The notes: generated from the letters alone by a model not told the origin. Shown: positions 43,885-53,386, numbered from the stretch's first letter. The stretch is DNA of 64,000 nucleotides from Candidatus Methanomethylicota archaeon (GCA_029887765.1 JARXPF010000001.1:258378-322377), one strand, 5' to 3'. A program made the numbers and translations.

Positions 43885-46083
43885 TTATATAAAGTTTATT
43901 AGAGGTTGTTTTCCTGATATTAAACGCTTACTTTTTTCTTCCCAAGCTTTATAGTATTTAATCATATCTTCAGTAATAGAAGGTTTAACTTTATTCATAG
44001 CTTTTTCAAAATGACGCATGTATATTTCATTAGCATCTGGATTTTCTCTTAAAGCCATAAGAGCTGCTTCTCTACATATTGCTTCTATATCTGATCCAGC
44101 ATATCCTTTAGTTAAATTAGCAAGTCTTTCTAAATCTACATCTTTTGCTAAAGGCATATTTCTAGTATGAATCTTAAATATTTGAAGCCTTGTTGGAGCA
44201 TCTGGTTCTGGAACATAAACTAATCTATCAAATCTTCCTGGTCTTAATAGAGCTGGATCAATCATGTCTGGTCTATTAGTAGCACCAATTACTACTACAT
44301 TTTCAAGATCTACTATTCCATCCATTTCAGTTAATAATTGACTAATAACTCTTTCAGTAACCATAGAGTCGCCTCCTCCAGCCCATCTAATTGGTGCTAT
44401 TGAATCTATTTCATCAAAAAATATTACTGCTGGAGCGGCCATTCTTGCTCTTCTAAATACTTCTCTTATAGCTCTTTCTGATTCTCCAACCCATTTACTA
44501 AATATTTCTGGCCCTTTTACAGTTATGAAATTAGCTTCACTTTCATTAGCTACTGCTTTTGCTAATAATGTTTTTCCACAACCTGGAGGACCATAAAGTA
44601 ATACTCCTTTTGGAGGTTTTATTCCAAGTCTTTTGAATTTTTCAGGATATCTTAATGGCCATTCTACACATTCTCTAAGCTCTTGTTTTACTTCTTCTAA
44701 TCCTCCTATATCTTCCCATCTAACAGTAGGTATTTCAACATAAATTTCTCTTAATTCAGTTGGAGTAATTTCTTTATAAGCAGCTTCAAAATCTTCCATT
44801 CTAACTTCAAGTTTTTCTAAAACTTCTGGAGGTATTTTATCTTGTTGAATATCTATTTCTGGAAGATAACGCCTTAAAGCTTTCATAGCAGCTTCTCTAC
44901 AAAGAGCTGCAATATCAGCTCCAACAAAACCATGGGTTATATTAGCAATCTTTTTTAAATCTACATCTTTTGCTAAAGGCATATTTCTAGTATGAATTTG
45001 AAGAATTTCCAATCTTTCATTAGCAGAAGGGACTCCAATTTCAATTTCTCTATCAAATCTACCAGGTCTTCTAAGAGCAGGATCTAATGCATTAGGTCTA
45101 TTAGTAGCACCAATTACAATTACATCTCCTCTAGCCTCTAATCCATCCATAAGTGCTAAAAGTTGAGCTACAACTCTTTTCTCAACTTCTCCAGTAACTT
45201 CCTCTCTTTTTGGAGCAATAGCATCAATTTCATCTATAAATATTATTGCAGGAGCGTGTTGTTTTGCTTCTTCAAAATATTCTCTAAGTTTTTGTTCTGA
45301 TTCTCCATAGAATTTACTCATAATTTCTGGGCCATTTATAGCTATGAAATAAGCATCTGTTTCATTAGCTACTGCTTTTGCTAATAATGTTTTTCCACAA
45401 CCTGGAGGACCATAAAGTAATACTCCTTTTGGTGGATCAATTCCAAGTCTTTTGAAAAGTTCAGGATGTCTAAGAGGAAGTTCTACCATTTCTCTTATTT
45501 TACGTATAGCTTCTTTTAATCCACCTATATCTTCATAAGTTATTCTAGGAACTCTTGAGATTTCTGTAGGTTTTTCAAGTATAGTTAAATTAGTTTCATC
45601 AGTCACAAGAACAATACCAGATGGTTTTGTAGAAACAACAATAAAAGGAATAGCTTGACCAAGAACAGGTATTAATACTTGATCTCCTTCAACAAGAGGA
45701 GTATCTGCTAATCTTCTTTTAACAAAATTAATAAAACCAGGATCAACAGTAATTGTAAAAGATACTGGTGCAAGTTTAACCATATTAGCTGGTTTTACCT
45801 CAGCTTTTCTTACAATTACTTTTTCACCTATTCCAATATTTGCATTTTTTCTAATTAATCCATCCATTCTTATTATATCCATTCCTTGATCTTCTGTATA
45901 AGCTGGCCAAACTATAGCTGCAGTTTTTCTTTTACCTTCTATTTCAACAACATCTCCAACATTTACTCCTAAAGCTTTCATAGCATTAACATCAATTCTA
46001 ACTTTACCTCTACCAACATCTCTTTGTTTTGATTCTGCTACTCTCAATACTAATTCACGTTTCTCTGGTTGTTCTTTTTCCAC
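43885..46083 (-). CDS. CDC48/VAT AAA+ ATPase
   Basis: 732 residues. N-terminal double-psi barrel substrate domain (about 8-185) and two AAA modules, D1 and D2, each with Walker [14 protein letters not shown], Walker B ([28 protein letters not shown]) and arginine fingers in RRPGRFDRE and LRPGRFDRL. It unfolds proteins for degradation. The usual HbYX tail is absent (ends LINFI). GTG 46083 follows GGAGGTAATC. Long stretches of D1 and D2 share exact DNA identity, described separately. Confidence 0.96.
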   Translation of the reverse strand: MEKEQPEKRELVLRVAESKQRDVGRGKVRIDVNAMKALGVNVGDVVEIEGKRKTAAIVWPAYTEDQGMDIIRMDGLIRKNANIGIGEKVIVRKAEVKPANMVKLAPVSFTITVDPGFINFVKRRLADTPLVEGDQVLIPVLGQAIPFIVVSTKPSGIVLVTDETNLTILEKPTEISRVPRITYEDIGGLKEAIRKIREMVELPLRHPELFKRLGIDPPKGVLLYGPPGCGKTLLAKAVANETDAYFIAINGPEIMSKFYGESEQKLREYFEEAKQHAPAIIFIDEIDAIAPKREEVTGEVEKRVVAQLLALMDGLEARGDVIVIGATNRPNALDPALRRPGRFDREIEIGVPSANERLEILQIHTRNMPLAKDVDLKKIANITHGFVGADIAALCREAAMKALRRYLPEIDIQQDKIPPEVLEKLEVRMEDFEAAYKEITPTELREIYVEIPTVRWEDIGGLEEVKQELRECVEWPLRYPEKFKRLGIKPPKGVLLYGPPGCGKTLLAKAVANESEANFITVKGPEIFSKWVGESERAIREVFRRARMAAPAVIFFDEIDSIAPIRWAGGGDSMVTERVISQLLTEMDGIVDLENVVVIGATNRPDMIDPALLRPGRFDRLVYVPEPDAPTRLQIFKIHTRNMPLAKDVDLERLANLTKGYAGSDIEAICREAALMALRENPDANEIYMRHFEKAMNKVKPSITEDMIKYYKAWEEKSKRLISGKQPLINFI
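44541..44613. repeat. 73-nt Walker A tract identical to 45360-45432
   Basis: The DNA of the D2 Walker A region matches the D1 region at 45360-45432 over 73 bases without a mismatch. A second exact match of 42 nt joins 44131-44172 and 44956-44997. Third codon positions are included, so selection on protein alone does not explain it. Confidence 0.85.
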
Positions 46084-46158
46084 TACTGATTACCTCCATA
46101 GAAAATCAAAAACATAGATCAAATAAAATTAATAAAAATGTAGAAATAAAAGTTACTA

Positions 46159-46446
46159 TTATCCTGGTAATGTTTGAACTATTTCTACATCTACTTGTCC
46201 AACACCTTTAATTTTACTGAATATTTCTTCTAATGGTTGAGTACCTCCTTCAAAAACTGATGGCATTATTACAAAAACTCTAAGTACTTTTATTCCAAAA
46301 GCTATTGCTTCCTCTGTTATTTTATGAATAAATAGATTTTTATTTTCTTTTGGAAAAGCTTCCTTAATTCTTTCTTTTAAAGATTCTAAATCTACTTGAT
46401 CATCTTCTGGAAATATTCTAAAAATTGCTAATAAATTATTTGGCAA
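46159..46446 (-). CDS. Translation elongation factor 1-beta
   Basis: 95 residues; nucleotide exchange factor for aEF1-alpha. IFRIFPEDDQVDLESLKERIKEAF, AFGIKVLRVFVIMPS and the C-terminal VGQVDVEIVQTL are typical. TTG 46446 is preferred: GAGGTGAT (46451-46458 on the other strand) is 4-5 nt upstream, while a start at 46476 would overlap the zinc-ribbon gene and add unrelated residues. The two genes form an operon. Confidence 0.88.
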   Translation of the reverse strand: MPNNLLAIFRIFPEDDQVDLESLKERIKEAFPKENKNLFIHKITEEAIAFGIKVLRVFVIMPSVFEGGTQPLEEIFSKIKGVGQVDVEIVQTLPG

Positions 46447-46456
46447 TTTTATCACC

Positions 46457-46633
46457 TCATGGTCCAATAAATCCACATTTTGGACATTTATAAGGATTTA
46501 CCAATTCTCTGCATCTTTCACATCTCCAAAAACTTATTTCTCCACAATTTGGACATGGAAGTTTAACTCCTTTTTCTCCAGGTATTATAGGTCTATTACA
46601 TGAAATACATATTGGCAATTCTAATTCACTCAT
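46457..46633 (-). CDS. Small zinc-ribbon protein
   Basis: 58 residues with four CxxC pairs: CISC, CPNC, CERC and CPKC, i.e. two zinc sites, as in archaeal Zn-ribbon proteins of the HVO_2753/DUF1610 type found beside aEF1-beta. It may bind RNA or ribosomes. ATG 46633 is preferred over 46645 because GGTGA precedes it. Its end overlaps the ribosome-binding site of the aEF1-beta gene. Confidence 0.82.
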   Translation of the reverse strand: MSELELPICISCNRPIIPGEKGVKLPCPNCGEISFWRCERCRELVNPYKCPKCGFIGP

Positions 46634-46655
46634 TCTATTCACCAAAGTAATATGC

Positions 46656-47747
46656 TTAAAGGATTTTTTCTAATATATAAACTTTTAATAATCTTAATAA
46701 TGGAATAAATGTAGTAGTTATAATTTTAGAAGTTGCAATTCTATTAATTGCAGATCCTTGAAAATCCATATCATAATATGAAATTTCTTTTAATAAACCT
46801 AAATGATAAGCTTTTTCTAATATTTTCTCAATTTCTTTTTCATTCATAATTCTAAATAATTTTGCAGTAAGAAGCATTTTTCTAAATTCATTAAGATATA
46901 GTTCTTTCCATTTTTTATCAAACATTGATAAATTATTAAGTGCTATCATTTTACCTGCTATTTTTGCTGTTAAACAACCAAATACAATTCCTCCACCAGT
47001 TGTAGGTTTTACAAAACCAGCAGCATCTCCTATAGAAACTATATTTCCCTTAACAGTATTATCAACAGGACCTCCAATTACAATTTTACCCCATAGAGTT
47101 CTTAATATTCTTCCTTTAAATTTTATATTTTTATTAATAAATCTTTCAAGTAGTTCTTTAGGATTTCCACTAGATGCTAATCCTAATCTTACATGATCCA
47201 TTCTAGGAACTGCCCATACAAAGAATTCTGGTGTCCATTTTCCAGTATATATTTCAACACAATCTTTATCAAAATTTTTCAATTCTATATCAAATTGAAT
47301 TGCAGGTATTGACTTTGGAATTTTTAATCCAAATTTTCTACAAATTCTAGCTTTAACTCCTTCAGCATTTACTAATATGTCATAATTAAAAGAAGAATTA
47401 AATGAAGTATTGGTTAATATTTTTACACCAACTTTTTCAGCCATATCCATAAGTTTAAGATCAAATTTTTCTCTATCAATTACTACAGCTTTGTATTCAT
47501 TAAGAAGAATTTCATAACATTTTCCCATTGGTGAAAATATTTTAACTCTTTTAATTTTATTAATAATTACATCTTCATAATTTGGTAAAATATTTTTTAA
47601 ACCTTTTATACTTACAAGACCAGCACAATGATCTGGTTTTCCTATTTCTTTATCTTCTTCAATTAAAGTAACTTCTGCACCATTTAAAGCTGCTTCTCTA
47701 GCAGCAGTTAATCCAGCTGGTCCTCCTCCTATAACTAAAACTTTCAT
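46656..47747 (-). CDS. Geranylgeranyl reductase-family FAD enzyme
   Basis: 363 residues. FAD-binding GGGPAGLTAAREAA at the N-terminus, PDHCAGLVS, and GDAAGFVKPTTGGGIVFG near residue 250 are those of archaeal geranylgeranyl reductases, which saturate the isoprenoid chains of membrane lipids. Divergent from pth2 by 47 nt. The reductant and exact substrate (lipid or quinone) are not visible. Confidence 0.87.
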   Translation of the reverse strand: MKVLVIGGGPAGLTAAREAALNGAEVTLIEEDKEIGKPDHCAGLVSIKGLKNILPNYEDVIINKIKRVKIFSPMGKCYEILLNEYKAVVIDREKFDLKLMDMAEKVGVKILTNTSFNSSFNYDILVNAEGVKARICRKFGLKIPKSIPAIQFDIELKNFDKDCVEIYTGKWTPEFFVWAVPRMDHVRLGLASSGNPKELLERFINKNIKFKGRILRTLWGKIVIGGPVDNTVKGNIVSIGDAAGFVKPTTGGGIVFGCLTAKIAGKMIALNNLSMFDKKWKELYLNEFRKMLLTAKLFRIMNEKEIEKILEKAYHLGLLKEISYYDMDFQGSAINRIATSKIITTTFIPLLRLLKVYILEKIL

Positions 47748-47794
47748 TCTTTATCCAAAATAAATTTCTATAAGCATCCTTTTTAAAACATATT

Positions 47795-48148
47795 ATGAAA
47801 TATAAACAAGCAATAATTGTTAGAAAGGATATTAAAATGAGTAAAGGGAAAATTGCAGCTCAAGTAGCTCATGCAGCTATTTCTTCATATATAGAAACTA
47901 TGAATAAAAAGCCAAATTGGGCAGAGGAATGGCTCATAGAAGGACAAAAGAAAGTAATTTTAAAAGTAGAGTCCCTTGAAGAACTAATGGAAATAAAGAA
48001 TAAAGTTGAAAAAGAAGGTCTTCCAAATTCTTTAATATCTGATGCAGGATTAACTGAATTAGAACCTGGAACAATAACTTGTTTAGGAATAGGCCCAGCT
48101 CCCTCAAGCGAAATAAATAAAATCGTTGGTCATTTGAAATTATTATGA
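47795..48148 (+). CDS. pth2: Peptidyl-tRNA hydrolase, Pth2 type
   Basis: 117 residues; releases peptides from stalled peptidyl-tRNA. KMSKGKIAAQVAHAA, SDAGLTELEPGTITCLGIGPAP and the C-terminal GHLKLL are strongly conserved in archaeal/eukaryal Pth2. It overlaps truD by four bases. Confidence 0.95.
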   Translation: MKYKQAIIVRKDIKMSKGKIAAQVAHAAISSYIETMNKKPNWAEEWLIEGQKKVILKVESLEELMEIKNKVEKEGLPNSLISDAGLTELEPGTITCLGIGPAPSSEINKIVGHLKLL

Positions 48149-49434
48149 AATTTATGACTCCTACAAAATCATTAATTGAAAAATCTTTTGGAATGTTATA
48201 TTATTCAACATCTTATGAAGGAATTAATGGAAGAATAAGAATAATTCCTGAAGATTTTATTGTTGAAGAAATAACTCCTGAAGGAATTATTGTAAATGAA
48301 GAATTGAAAAGATTAGATAGAGGTAAAGGCAAAGTAACACTTGCAGTATTAAAGAAGATTTCAAAACCACTACTTTTAACAATATCTATATTAAGAAAAA
48401 AAATAAGAGGGAAAATTAGTTTTGCTGGAATAAAAGATAGAAGAGCAATAACTTATCAATTAATTTCAATTAATAAACCATTTGAAAAAGAGATTGAGAT
48501 GGAAGGAATTAAATTATGGACAATAGGAAGATCTAAATGGGAAATTTATCCTGGAGAACTTAATGGAAATAGATTTACCATTACAATAAGGTGTTTAGAA
48601 AATTTTCCAAAATCAATAAATATAAAATGGCTTCCTAATTATTTTGGTCATCAAAGATTTGGAATATCTCGTCCAAATACACATAAAATTGGTAAATTAC
48701 TTATAAAAGGAGATTTTGAAGAAGCTATAAAAGAATTCTTAGCAGAACCCTATGAAGGAGAGCCTTATTATTTTGAAAGAATGAAATTAAAAGAAACTTG
48801 GGACTTAAAATTAGCTCTTGAAACTTTTTCAAATGAACTTATTTATGAAAAAATGATTATAGAAGCACTTATTCATGGTGAAAAACCTGAAAATGCTTTT
48901 TTAAAACTTCCAAAACAATTAATTCGTTTATTTATTGAAGCATATCAATCTTATATTTTTAATTTAGCACTTTCAGAAAGATGGAAAAGAATTGGTTTAT
49001 TTCAAATAGAAAATGGAGATTATGTAGCTATGTTGGATTCTTATAATAATCCTTCAATACCAATAGAAGTAAATACTAATAATTTAGAGAAATTGCAAAA
49101 AATGGTTAAAATAGGAAGAGCTGTTATTTTAATACCCATTCCTGGAGTGAAAACAAAATTAAGAGGAATTAATGAAGAAATTTATGAAAAAATATTTCTT
49201 AATGAAAAAATTGAATTTAAGAATTTAATAGAATTAGGAATATCAATAAAAGGTACATTAAGACCTGCAGTATTTTATCCATTAAATTTTGAAATTTTAA
49301 ATATTTCAAATGATGAAAAATTTGAAGGAAAAATAAAAGCTACTATAAGATTTTCATTACCTAAAGGATCTTATGCAACTATTCTTTTAAGAGAATTAAT
49401 TAAGCCAAGTAATCCAAGGGAAGTAGGATTTTAA
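48145..49434 (+). CDS. truD: tRNA pseudouridine synthase TruD
   Basis: 429 residues; makes pseudouridine 13 in tRNA. The catalytic aspartate is in FAGIKDRRAITYQLI; PNYFGHQRFG and the C-terminal PLNFEILNI/FSLPKGSYATILLREL are family motifs. ATG 48145 overlaps the pth2 stop (ATGA). Convergent with aspS, ending one base before its stop. Confidence 0.94.
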   Translation: MKFMTPTKSLIEKSFGMLYYSTSYEGINGRIRIIPEDFIVEEITPEGIIVNEELKRLDRGKGKVTLAVLKKISKPLLLTISILRKKIRGKISFAGIKDRRAITYQLISINKPFEKEIEMEGIKLWTIGRSKWEIYPGELNGNRFTITIRCLENFPKSINIKWLPNYFGHQRFGISRPNTHKIGKLLIKGDFEEAIKEFLAEPYEGEPYYFERMKLKETWDLKLALETFSNELIYEKMIIEALIHGEKPENAFLKLPKQLIRLFIEAYQSYIFNLALSERWKRIGLFQIENGDYVAMLDSYNNPSIPIEVNTNNLEKLQKMVKIGRAVILIPIPGVKTKLRGINEEIYEKIFLNEKIEFKNLIELGISIKGTLRPAVFYPLNFEILNISNDEKFEGKIKATIRFSLPKGSYATILLRELIKPSNPREVGF

Positions 49435-50763
49435 TTAAGGAAGTAAACGTTCTGGTGTTCTTGGGAAGAGCACTGCTTCTCTTATGTTATTTAAATCGAG
49501 TAATTGCATTGTAAAACGCTCAATTCCAATATTAAATCCTCCATGAGGGGGGGCTCCGTATTTGAAGAATTCAGTAAACCATTGAAGTCCTATAAGACTT
49601 AAGCCTTTTTCTTTTATTTGCTCTATAATTTTTTCATATCTATGTTCTCTTTGACCTCCAGAGCTTAATTCTAATCCTTTATAAATTAAATCTATACTTC
49701 TAGCCCATTGTGGATCTTCATCTACTTTCATAACATAGAATGGCTTTACTTTAAAAGGAAATCTATTTACAAAAAAGAAATCTGATTTATATTTTTCTTT
49801 TACATATTTTGCAAGAATTACTTCAGATTCTCTATCATAATCTTCACCAAAAGGTATTTTCTTACCAAATTCTTCAAGTATTTCATATATTTTTGGAAAT
49901 CTTAATTCTGGAAAAGGTTTGTTAGGAATTTCTATTTTTTTACCTAAAATCTCTAATTCCTCAGCACATTCATTTTTTACTTTTAACATTGCTCTTATAA
50001 TCATATTCTCTTCTATACGCATTAAATCACTTTCATCATTTATAAATCCAACTTCTACAGCACAACCTCTATGTTCGCATAAATGTCTTGGAGTATGACT
50101 AAGTTCAGCTCTCCAACTTGGACCTAAATCATATATCTTATCCATTCCACTTATAACTACTAATTGTCTATGTAATTGTGGATCTTGTCTAAGAAATGCA
50201 GTTTTATTAAAATAAACCACAGGAAAAACCTCAGCCCCTCCTTCTGAAGCAGCTCCTATTAAACATGGAGTAAATACTTGTTGAAAACCTTCTTCTTTAA
50301 GATATTCTTCAAATCCTTCAACAATTTTTGATTGAATTTTAAATATTGCTAAAACTTCAGGTCTTCTTAAATCTAAAACTCTATAATCAAGTCTAGTATC
50401 AAGACCTATTTCTGTTTTACTTGATATAGAAATAGGAAGGGGTGAAATTGGTTTATTAATTATTTCAATTTCACTTGGAATAACTTCCCTTCCCTTAGGA
50501 GCAATTTTATTAGATTTAACAATACCTTTTACAGTAATTACATATTCTTCTTTTAATTCATCAGCAATTTGCATTAAATCTTGAGAAACTAAACCTTTCT
50601 TAATAGTAACTTGAATAAGACCTTCTCTATCTCTAAGAATTATGAATTTAACACCTCCAAGATCTCTTACTCTATGAACCCAACCTGCTATAACCACTTC
50701 CTTTCCTTCATCTTCTGGCTTAATTTGTGAAGAATAGTGTGTTCTAATTAACATAAAACTCAC
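49435..50763 (-). CDS. aspS: Aspartyl-tRNA synthetase, probably non-discriminating
   Basis: 442 residues. An OB-fold anticodon domain (about 16-110) is followed by a class II core with GPSWRAELSHT (motif 2) and GGFNIGIERFTM (motif 3). In the anticodon domain GWVHRVRDLGG has histidine where discriminating archaeal enzymes carry tryptophan, and NKIAPKGREV has proline at the second diagnostic position. Both match enzymes that also charge tRNA-Asn, so a Glu/Asp-tRNA amidotransferase is expected elsewhere. Overlaps the KH gene by four bases. Confidence 0.93.
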   Translation of the reverse strand: MSFMLIRTHYSSQIKPEDEGKEVVIAGWVHRVRDLGGVKFIILRDREGLIQVTIKKGLVSQDLMQIADELKEEYVITVKGIVKSNKIAPKGREVIPSEIEIINKPISPLPISISSKTEIGLDTRLDYRVLDLRRPEVLAIFKIQSKIVEGFEEYLKEEGFQQVFTPCLIGAASEGGAEVFPVVYFNKTAFLRQDPQLHRQLVVISGMDKIYDLGPSWRAELSHTPRHLCEHRGCAVEVGFINDESDLMRIEENMIIRAMLKVKNECAEELEILGKKIEIPNKPFPELRFPKIYEILEEFGKKIPFGEDYDRESEVILAKYVKEKYKSDFFFVNRFPFKVKPFYVMKVDEDPQWARSIDLIYKGLELSSGGQREHRYEKIIEQIKEKGLSLIGLQWFTEFFKYGAPPHGGFNIGIERFTMQLLDLNNIREAVLFPRTPERLLP

Positions 50764-51272
50764 TCAAAAACTAAATGAATCACTTCTCCAGTTAATTTTT
50801 TTATTGTTTCTTCGATAAGTTTAGCATCCATTGGTATTTTTCTTTTATCAATTTTAGGTATTCTTATTATACTCTCCCAACTTCCATCAGGAAGCCATAC
50901 AGTATTTGCACCTATAACTCTTGCAGGATAAACCATTTGTTCCATAAGACGTTTTATACTCGAAGTTTTTTCTATAATTCTAACATTCTTTTTCATATCC
51001 ATGCTCATTTGTTTACTTATTTTATTTAATAATGCTCTACTAATTTTTCCTCCACAACTAATCATGATAATAAGTAAATCACCAGCATTTACAGTTTTTT
51101 GTAAAATACAATCTTTCAATTGTGGATTTTTTGATTCATATTCAATAAACCATTTAGTAACTTCAACATCATCATGAGATATTTCACCTTTTTCTAATTT
51201 CTCTTGACATTTTGGACATAATATCCCACTTTTTGCACAAAATAAACATACAGGGGTCTTCAAGACCCTCAC
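50760..51272 (-). CDS. Zinc-ribbon/KH domain RNA-binding protein (NusA-like)
   Basis: 170 residues. The N-terminal CLFC...CPKC ribbon is followed by a segment ending in KNVRIIEKTSSIKRLMEQMVYPARVIG, a NusA-type KH core. Archaeal proteins of this kind are thought to work in transcription or ribosome biogenesis, without proof. It lies in one operon with alba and aspS, each overlapping by four bases (start ATG/GTG inside the alba stop). Confidence 0.78.
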   Translation of the reverse strand: MRVLKTPVCLFCAKSGILCPKCQEKLEKGEISHDDVEVTKWFIEYESKNPQLKDCILQKTVNAGDLLIIMISCGGKISRALLNKISKQMSMDMKKNVRIIEKTSSIKRLMEQMVYPARVIGANTVWLPDGSWESIIRIPKIDKRKIPMDAKLIEETIKKLTGEVIHLVFE

Positions 51273-51544
51273 ATCCTATCTTTTTTTACAAGAATTATAC
51301 TTATTGAACTCACCCGCCTTGTAGTTTCATTGACTTTTATTTCATCAGTTCCAATTAAGACATTTTTTACTATTACATCAGACATAAATTTTCTTCTTAC
51401 TGTTTCTACAACATCAACTGCTTTACTAATAGATTTTCCTCTTGCTTTAATTACAATTTCCTTTGCTCCTTCATGAAAAGCAGTGAGACATGCAAGTACA
51501 TAGTTCATTTGTGGCTTTTTGCCCACAAGTATTTCATTGAACAC
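51269..51544 (-). CDS. alba: Alba DNA/RNA-binding protein
   Basis: 91 residues. LVGKKPQMNYVLACLTAF, the acetylation-region lysines, EIVIKARGKSISKAVDVVE and the C-terminal hairpin are diagnostic. GTG 51544 (FNEILVGKKP...) is preferred over TTG 51574, which adds ten residues not seen in Alba; GGGGGA lies a few bases upstream of the GTG. Abundant chromatin protein of archaea. Its promoter faces that of the Lrp-type gene. Confidence 0.92.
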   Translation of the reverse strand: MFNEILVGKKPQMNYVLACLTAFHEGAKEIVIKARGKSISKAVDVVETVRRKFMSDVIVKNVLIGTDEIKVNETTRRVSSISIILVKKDRM

Positions 51545-51632
51545 ATGTATTCCCCCAAATAAGCCAATGTTCAAATAGAATGCTTTAATAAATATATTTT
51601 GGTTAATCTAAGTTTAATATATAAATATTAAT

Positions 51633-51646
51633 TTTACTTAAGTAAA
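51633..51646. promoter_or_regulatory. Palindromic operator candidate upstream of the Lrp-type regulator
   Basis: TTTACTTAAGTAAA is a perfect 14-bp palindrome located about 14 nt before the start codon and 10-20 nt after a TATATAAATATT element. Lrp-type regulators often repress their own gene at such a place. Confidence 0.5.
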
Positions 51647-51659
51647 TTAGGGTGATCTA

Positions 51660-52127
51660 TTGGTTCAAAAGACTAATATAACTGATAGGAGAATGCAAAT
51701 ATTAAAAATGTTATTCAATATAAGTGAAGAAAATAAAGTTTTTACAATTAAAAAAACTCAAACAGAATTAGCAAAAGAGCTTAATATAAGTAGACAAGCA
51801 TTAAACATACATTTAAGAAAATTAAAAGAAGAAGGTCTTATTAGAACTGGAAGAGGATTTATAGATATTACAAATAAGGCTTTAAAAGTAATAGGAATGG
51901 AAGGATCAGAAACTTTTGTTTTTTTGAAAGTAGTACCAAAAAAGAGAGAAGAAGTTTATAATAAAGTAAAGGAGCTTCCTTGTAGTAGACTTTATAGAGT
52001 CACTGGAGAAATTGATTTAATTGCCATAGTTCCTCAAATATATTTAAATAAATTCTTGGAAAGTGTAGCTTCTATCGATGGAATAGAGAAAACTTCTTCT
52101 CATGTAGTAATTTCAACATTAAAATAG
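51660..52127 (+). CDS. Lrp/AsnC-type transcription regulator
   Basis: 155 residues. The N-terminal helix-turn-helix is TQTELAKELNISRQALNIHLRKLKEEGLI; the C-terminal domain, FVFLKVVPKKREEVYNKVKELPCSRLYRVTGEIDLIAIV, is the RAM/ACT-like effector and oligomer domain. TTG 51660 follows GGGTGATC. Single gene divergent from alba; it may control itself through the nearby palindrome. Effector unknown. Confidence 0.87.
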   Translation: MVQKTNITDRRMQILKMLFNISEENKVFTIKKTQTELAKELNISRQALNIHLRKLKEEGLIRTGRGFIDITNKALKVIGMEGSETFVFLKVVPKKREEVYNKVKELPCSRLYRVTGEIDLIAIVPQIYLNKFLESVASIDGIEKTSSHVVISTLK

Positions 52128-52185
52128 TTTGAGAAAAATTTATTAATAATTTAGTTTTTTTGGTTTGATAAAAAGGTGATTTTCA

Positions 52186-52347
52186 TTGCCAATTCAAGAT
52201 CCTGAAAAATTAAGAATTGCTCAACAGCACTTACTTTATGTTAAAATATGTAGAAAATGTGGAGCAAGAAATGCTATGTCTGCAGAAAAATGTAGAAGGT
52301 GTAGAAGTAAAGAATTACGACCAAAGAGAAGAGAATTAAAACGCTAA
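52186..52347 (+). CDS. rpl40e: Ribosomal protein L40e
   Basis: 53-residue zinc protein of the large ribosomal subunit. The frame reads MPIQDPEKLRIAQQHLLYVK, then CRKCGARN...CRRCRSKELRPKRRELKR, with two CxxC pairs for one zinc. TTG 52186 follows AAGGTGAT. Basic composition and length agree exactly with archaeal L40e. tRNA-Val follows 31 nt later. Confidence 0.95.
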   Translation: MPIQDPEKLRIAQQHLLYVKICRKCGARNAMSAEKCRRCRSKELRPKRRELKR

Positions 52348-52378
52348 GTTTTTCTGAAATTTTTATATAATTAAAGAA

Positions 52379-52468
52379 GGGCCCGTAGTCCAGTTTGGTT
52401 AGGACACTATTAAGCCTAAAGTCGCCCTCACACGGCGGAGGTCCGGGGTTCAAGTCCCCGCGGGCCCA
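52379..52468 (+). tRNA. tRNA-Val (CAC) with a probable 15-nt insertion before the anticodon stem
   Basis: Acceptor GGGCCCG/CGGGCCC, D arm GTCC...GGAC, anticodon loop CTCACAC (CAC), T arm CGGGG-TTCAAGT-CCCCG and discriminator A are all present. Between the D stem and the anticodon stem are about 15 extra bases. Removing 52408-52422 restores a perfect CCGCC/GGCGG anticodon stem and a normal 75-nt tRNA. This suggests an intron at a non-canonical site. CCA is not encoded. Confidence 0.85.
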
Positions 52469-52543
52469 TTTATAGGAGTTATTTCATTCACTAGAATTAT
52501 TTATTACAAAGTTTTTATTATTAAAAATTTCAAAGGTGGAAAA

Positions 52544-53236
52544 ATGGAATATGAAATAAAATTTAGACCATCTTATTCTATGCTTGTGATTAAATTAAAT
52601 GAAGGAGAAACAATTATTGGAGAAGCTGGTGCTATGACATACATGACTCCTAATATTTCAGTAAAATCAAGAGCTAGAGAAGGAATTCTTGGATCGCTTG
52701 GTCTTAAAATTCTTGGAGGGCAATCATTTTGGATTAATGAATATACTGCAATTGATGGTCAAGGAGAAATTGGATTTGTCTCAGCTCCACTTGGAGATAT
52801 AGAATGCCTTGTTTTATCTAAGGATAAAGAGTATATAATTAGAAGAGAATCTTATGTTGCTTCTTCTCCTTCTATAGATCTTGATATAAAGTGGGAAGGA
52901 TTTACTAAAGGATTATTTGGACAAGGACTTTTTATGATTAAAGCAAAAGGAGAAGGTAATTTATTTATAAATACATTTGGAGCTATTGACAGACATATTT
53001 TAAAAGAGGGAGAGAGTTTAATAGTAGATAATTTTCACATTGTAGCTTTTAGTAGTACTTGTAACTATAGAGTGGAAAGATTTGGTGGTTTGAAAGAAAC
53101 ATTATTAAGTGGTGAAGGATTAGTAACAAGAATAACTGGTCCAGGAGAAGTTTTAATTCAAACAAAAAATCCAAGAGAATTTGTTGATTGGCTATGGACA
53201 TTATTAGAGCCAATGATAAAATCAAGAGCAAGATAA
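52544..53236 (+). CDS. TIGR00266/AIM24-like protein
   Basis: 230 residues, beta-rich. GEAGAMTYMTPNISVKSRARE, FVSAPLGDIECLVL and GLFGQGLFMIKAKGEGNLFINTFGAI match the AIM24/TIGR00266 family, a widespread soluble fold without known activity. ATG 52544 follows AAAGGTGGAAAA. It stands alone after tRNA-Val. Confidence 0.82.
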   Translation: MEYEIKFRPSYSMLVIKLNEGETIIGEAGAMTYMTPNISVKSRAREGILGSLGLKILGGQSFWINEYTAIDGQGEIGFVSAPLGDIECLVLSKDKEYIIRRESYVASSPSIDLDIKWEGFTKGLFGQGLFMIKAKGEGNLFINTFGAIDRHILKEGESLIVDNFHIVAFSSTCNYRVERFGGLKETLLSGEGLVTRITGPGEVLIQTKNPREFVDWLWTLLEPMIKSRAR

Positions 53237-53386
53237 TTATTCATGAAGAATTCCATTGTTATTAAAAAGAGTTTCTCATGAATTAGATAGTTGTAAGTGT
53301 TCTAATACTTTAGACAATTATTTTTATATATAGAACTATTATACCAAATTAGCTTCATATTAATAGACTTTGATAAATTCTTTTTA

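Noticed and set aside
52400-52430. Canonical bulge-helix-bulge in tRNA-Val
   Set aside because: I tried several cut positions; none gives a 4-bp central helix with two 3-nt bulges. The insertion itself is clear, its mechanism is not.
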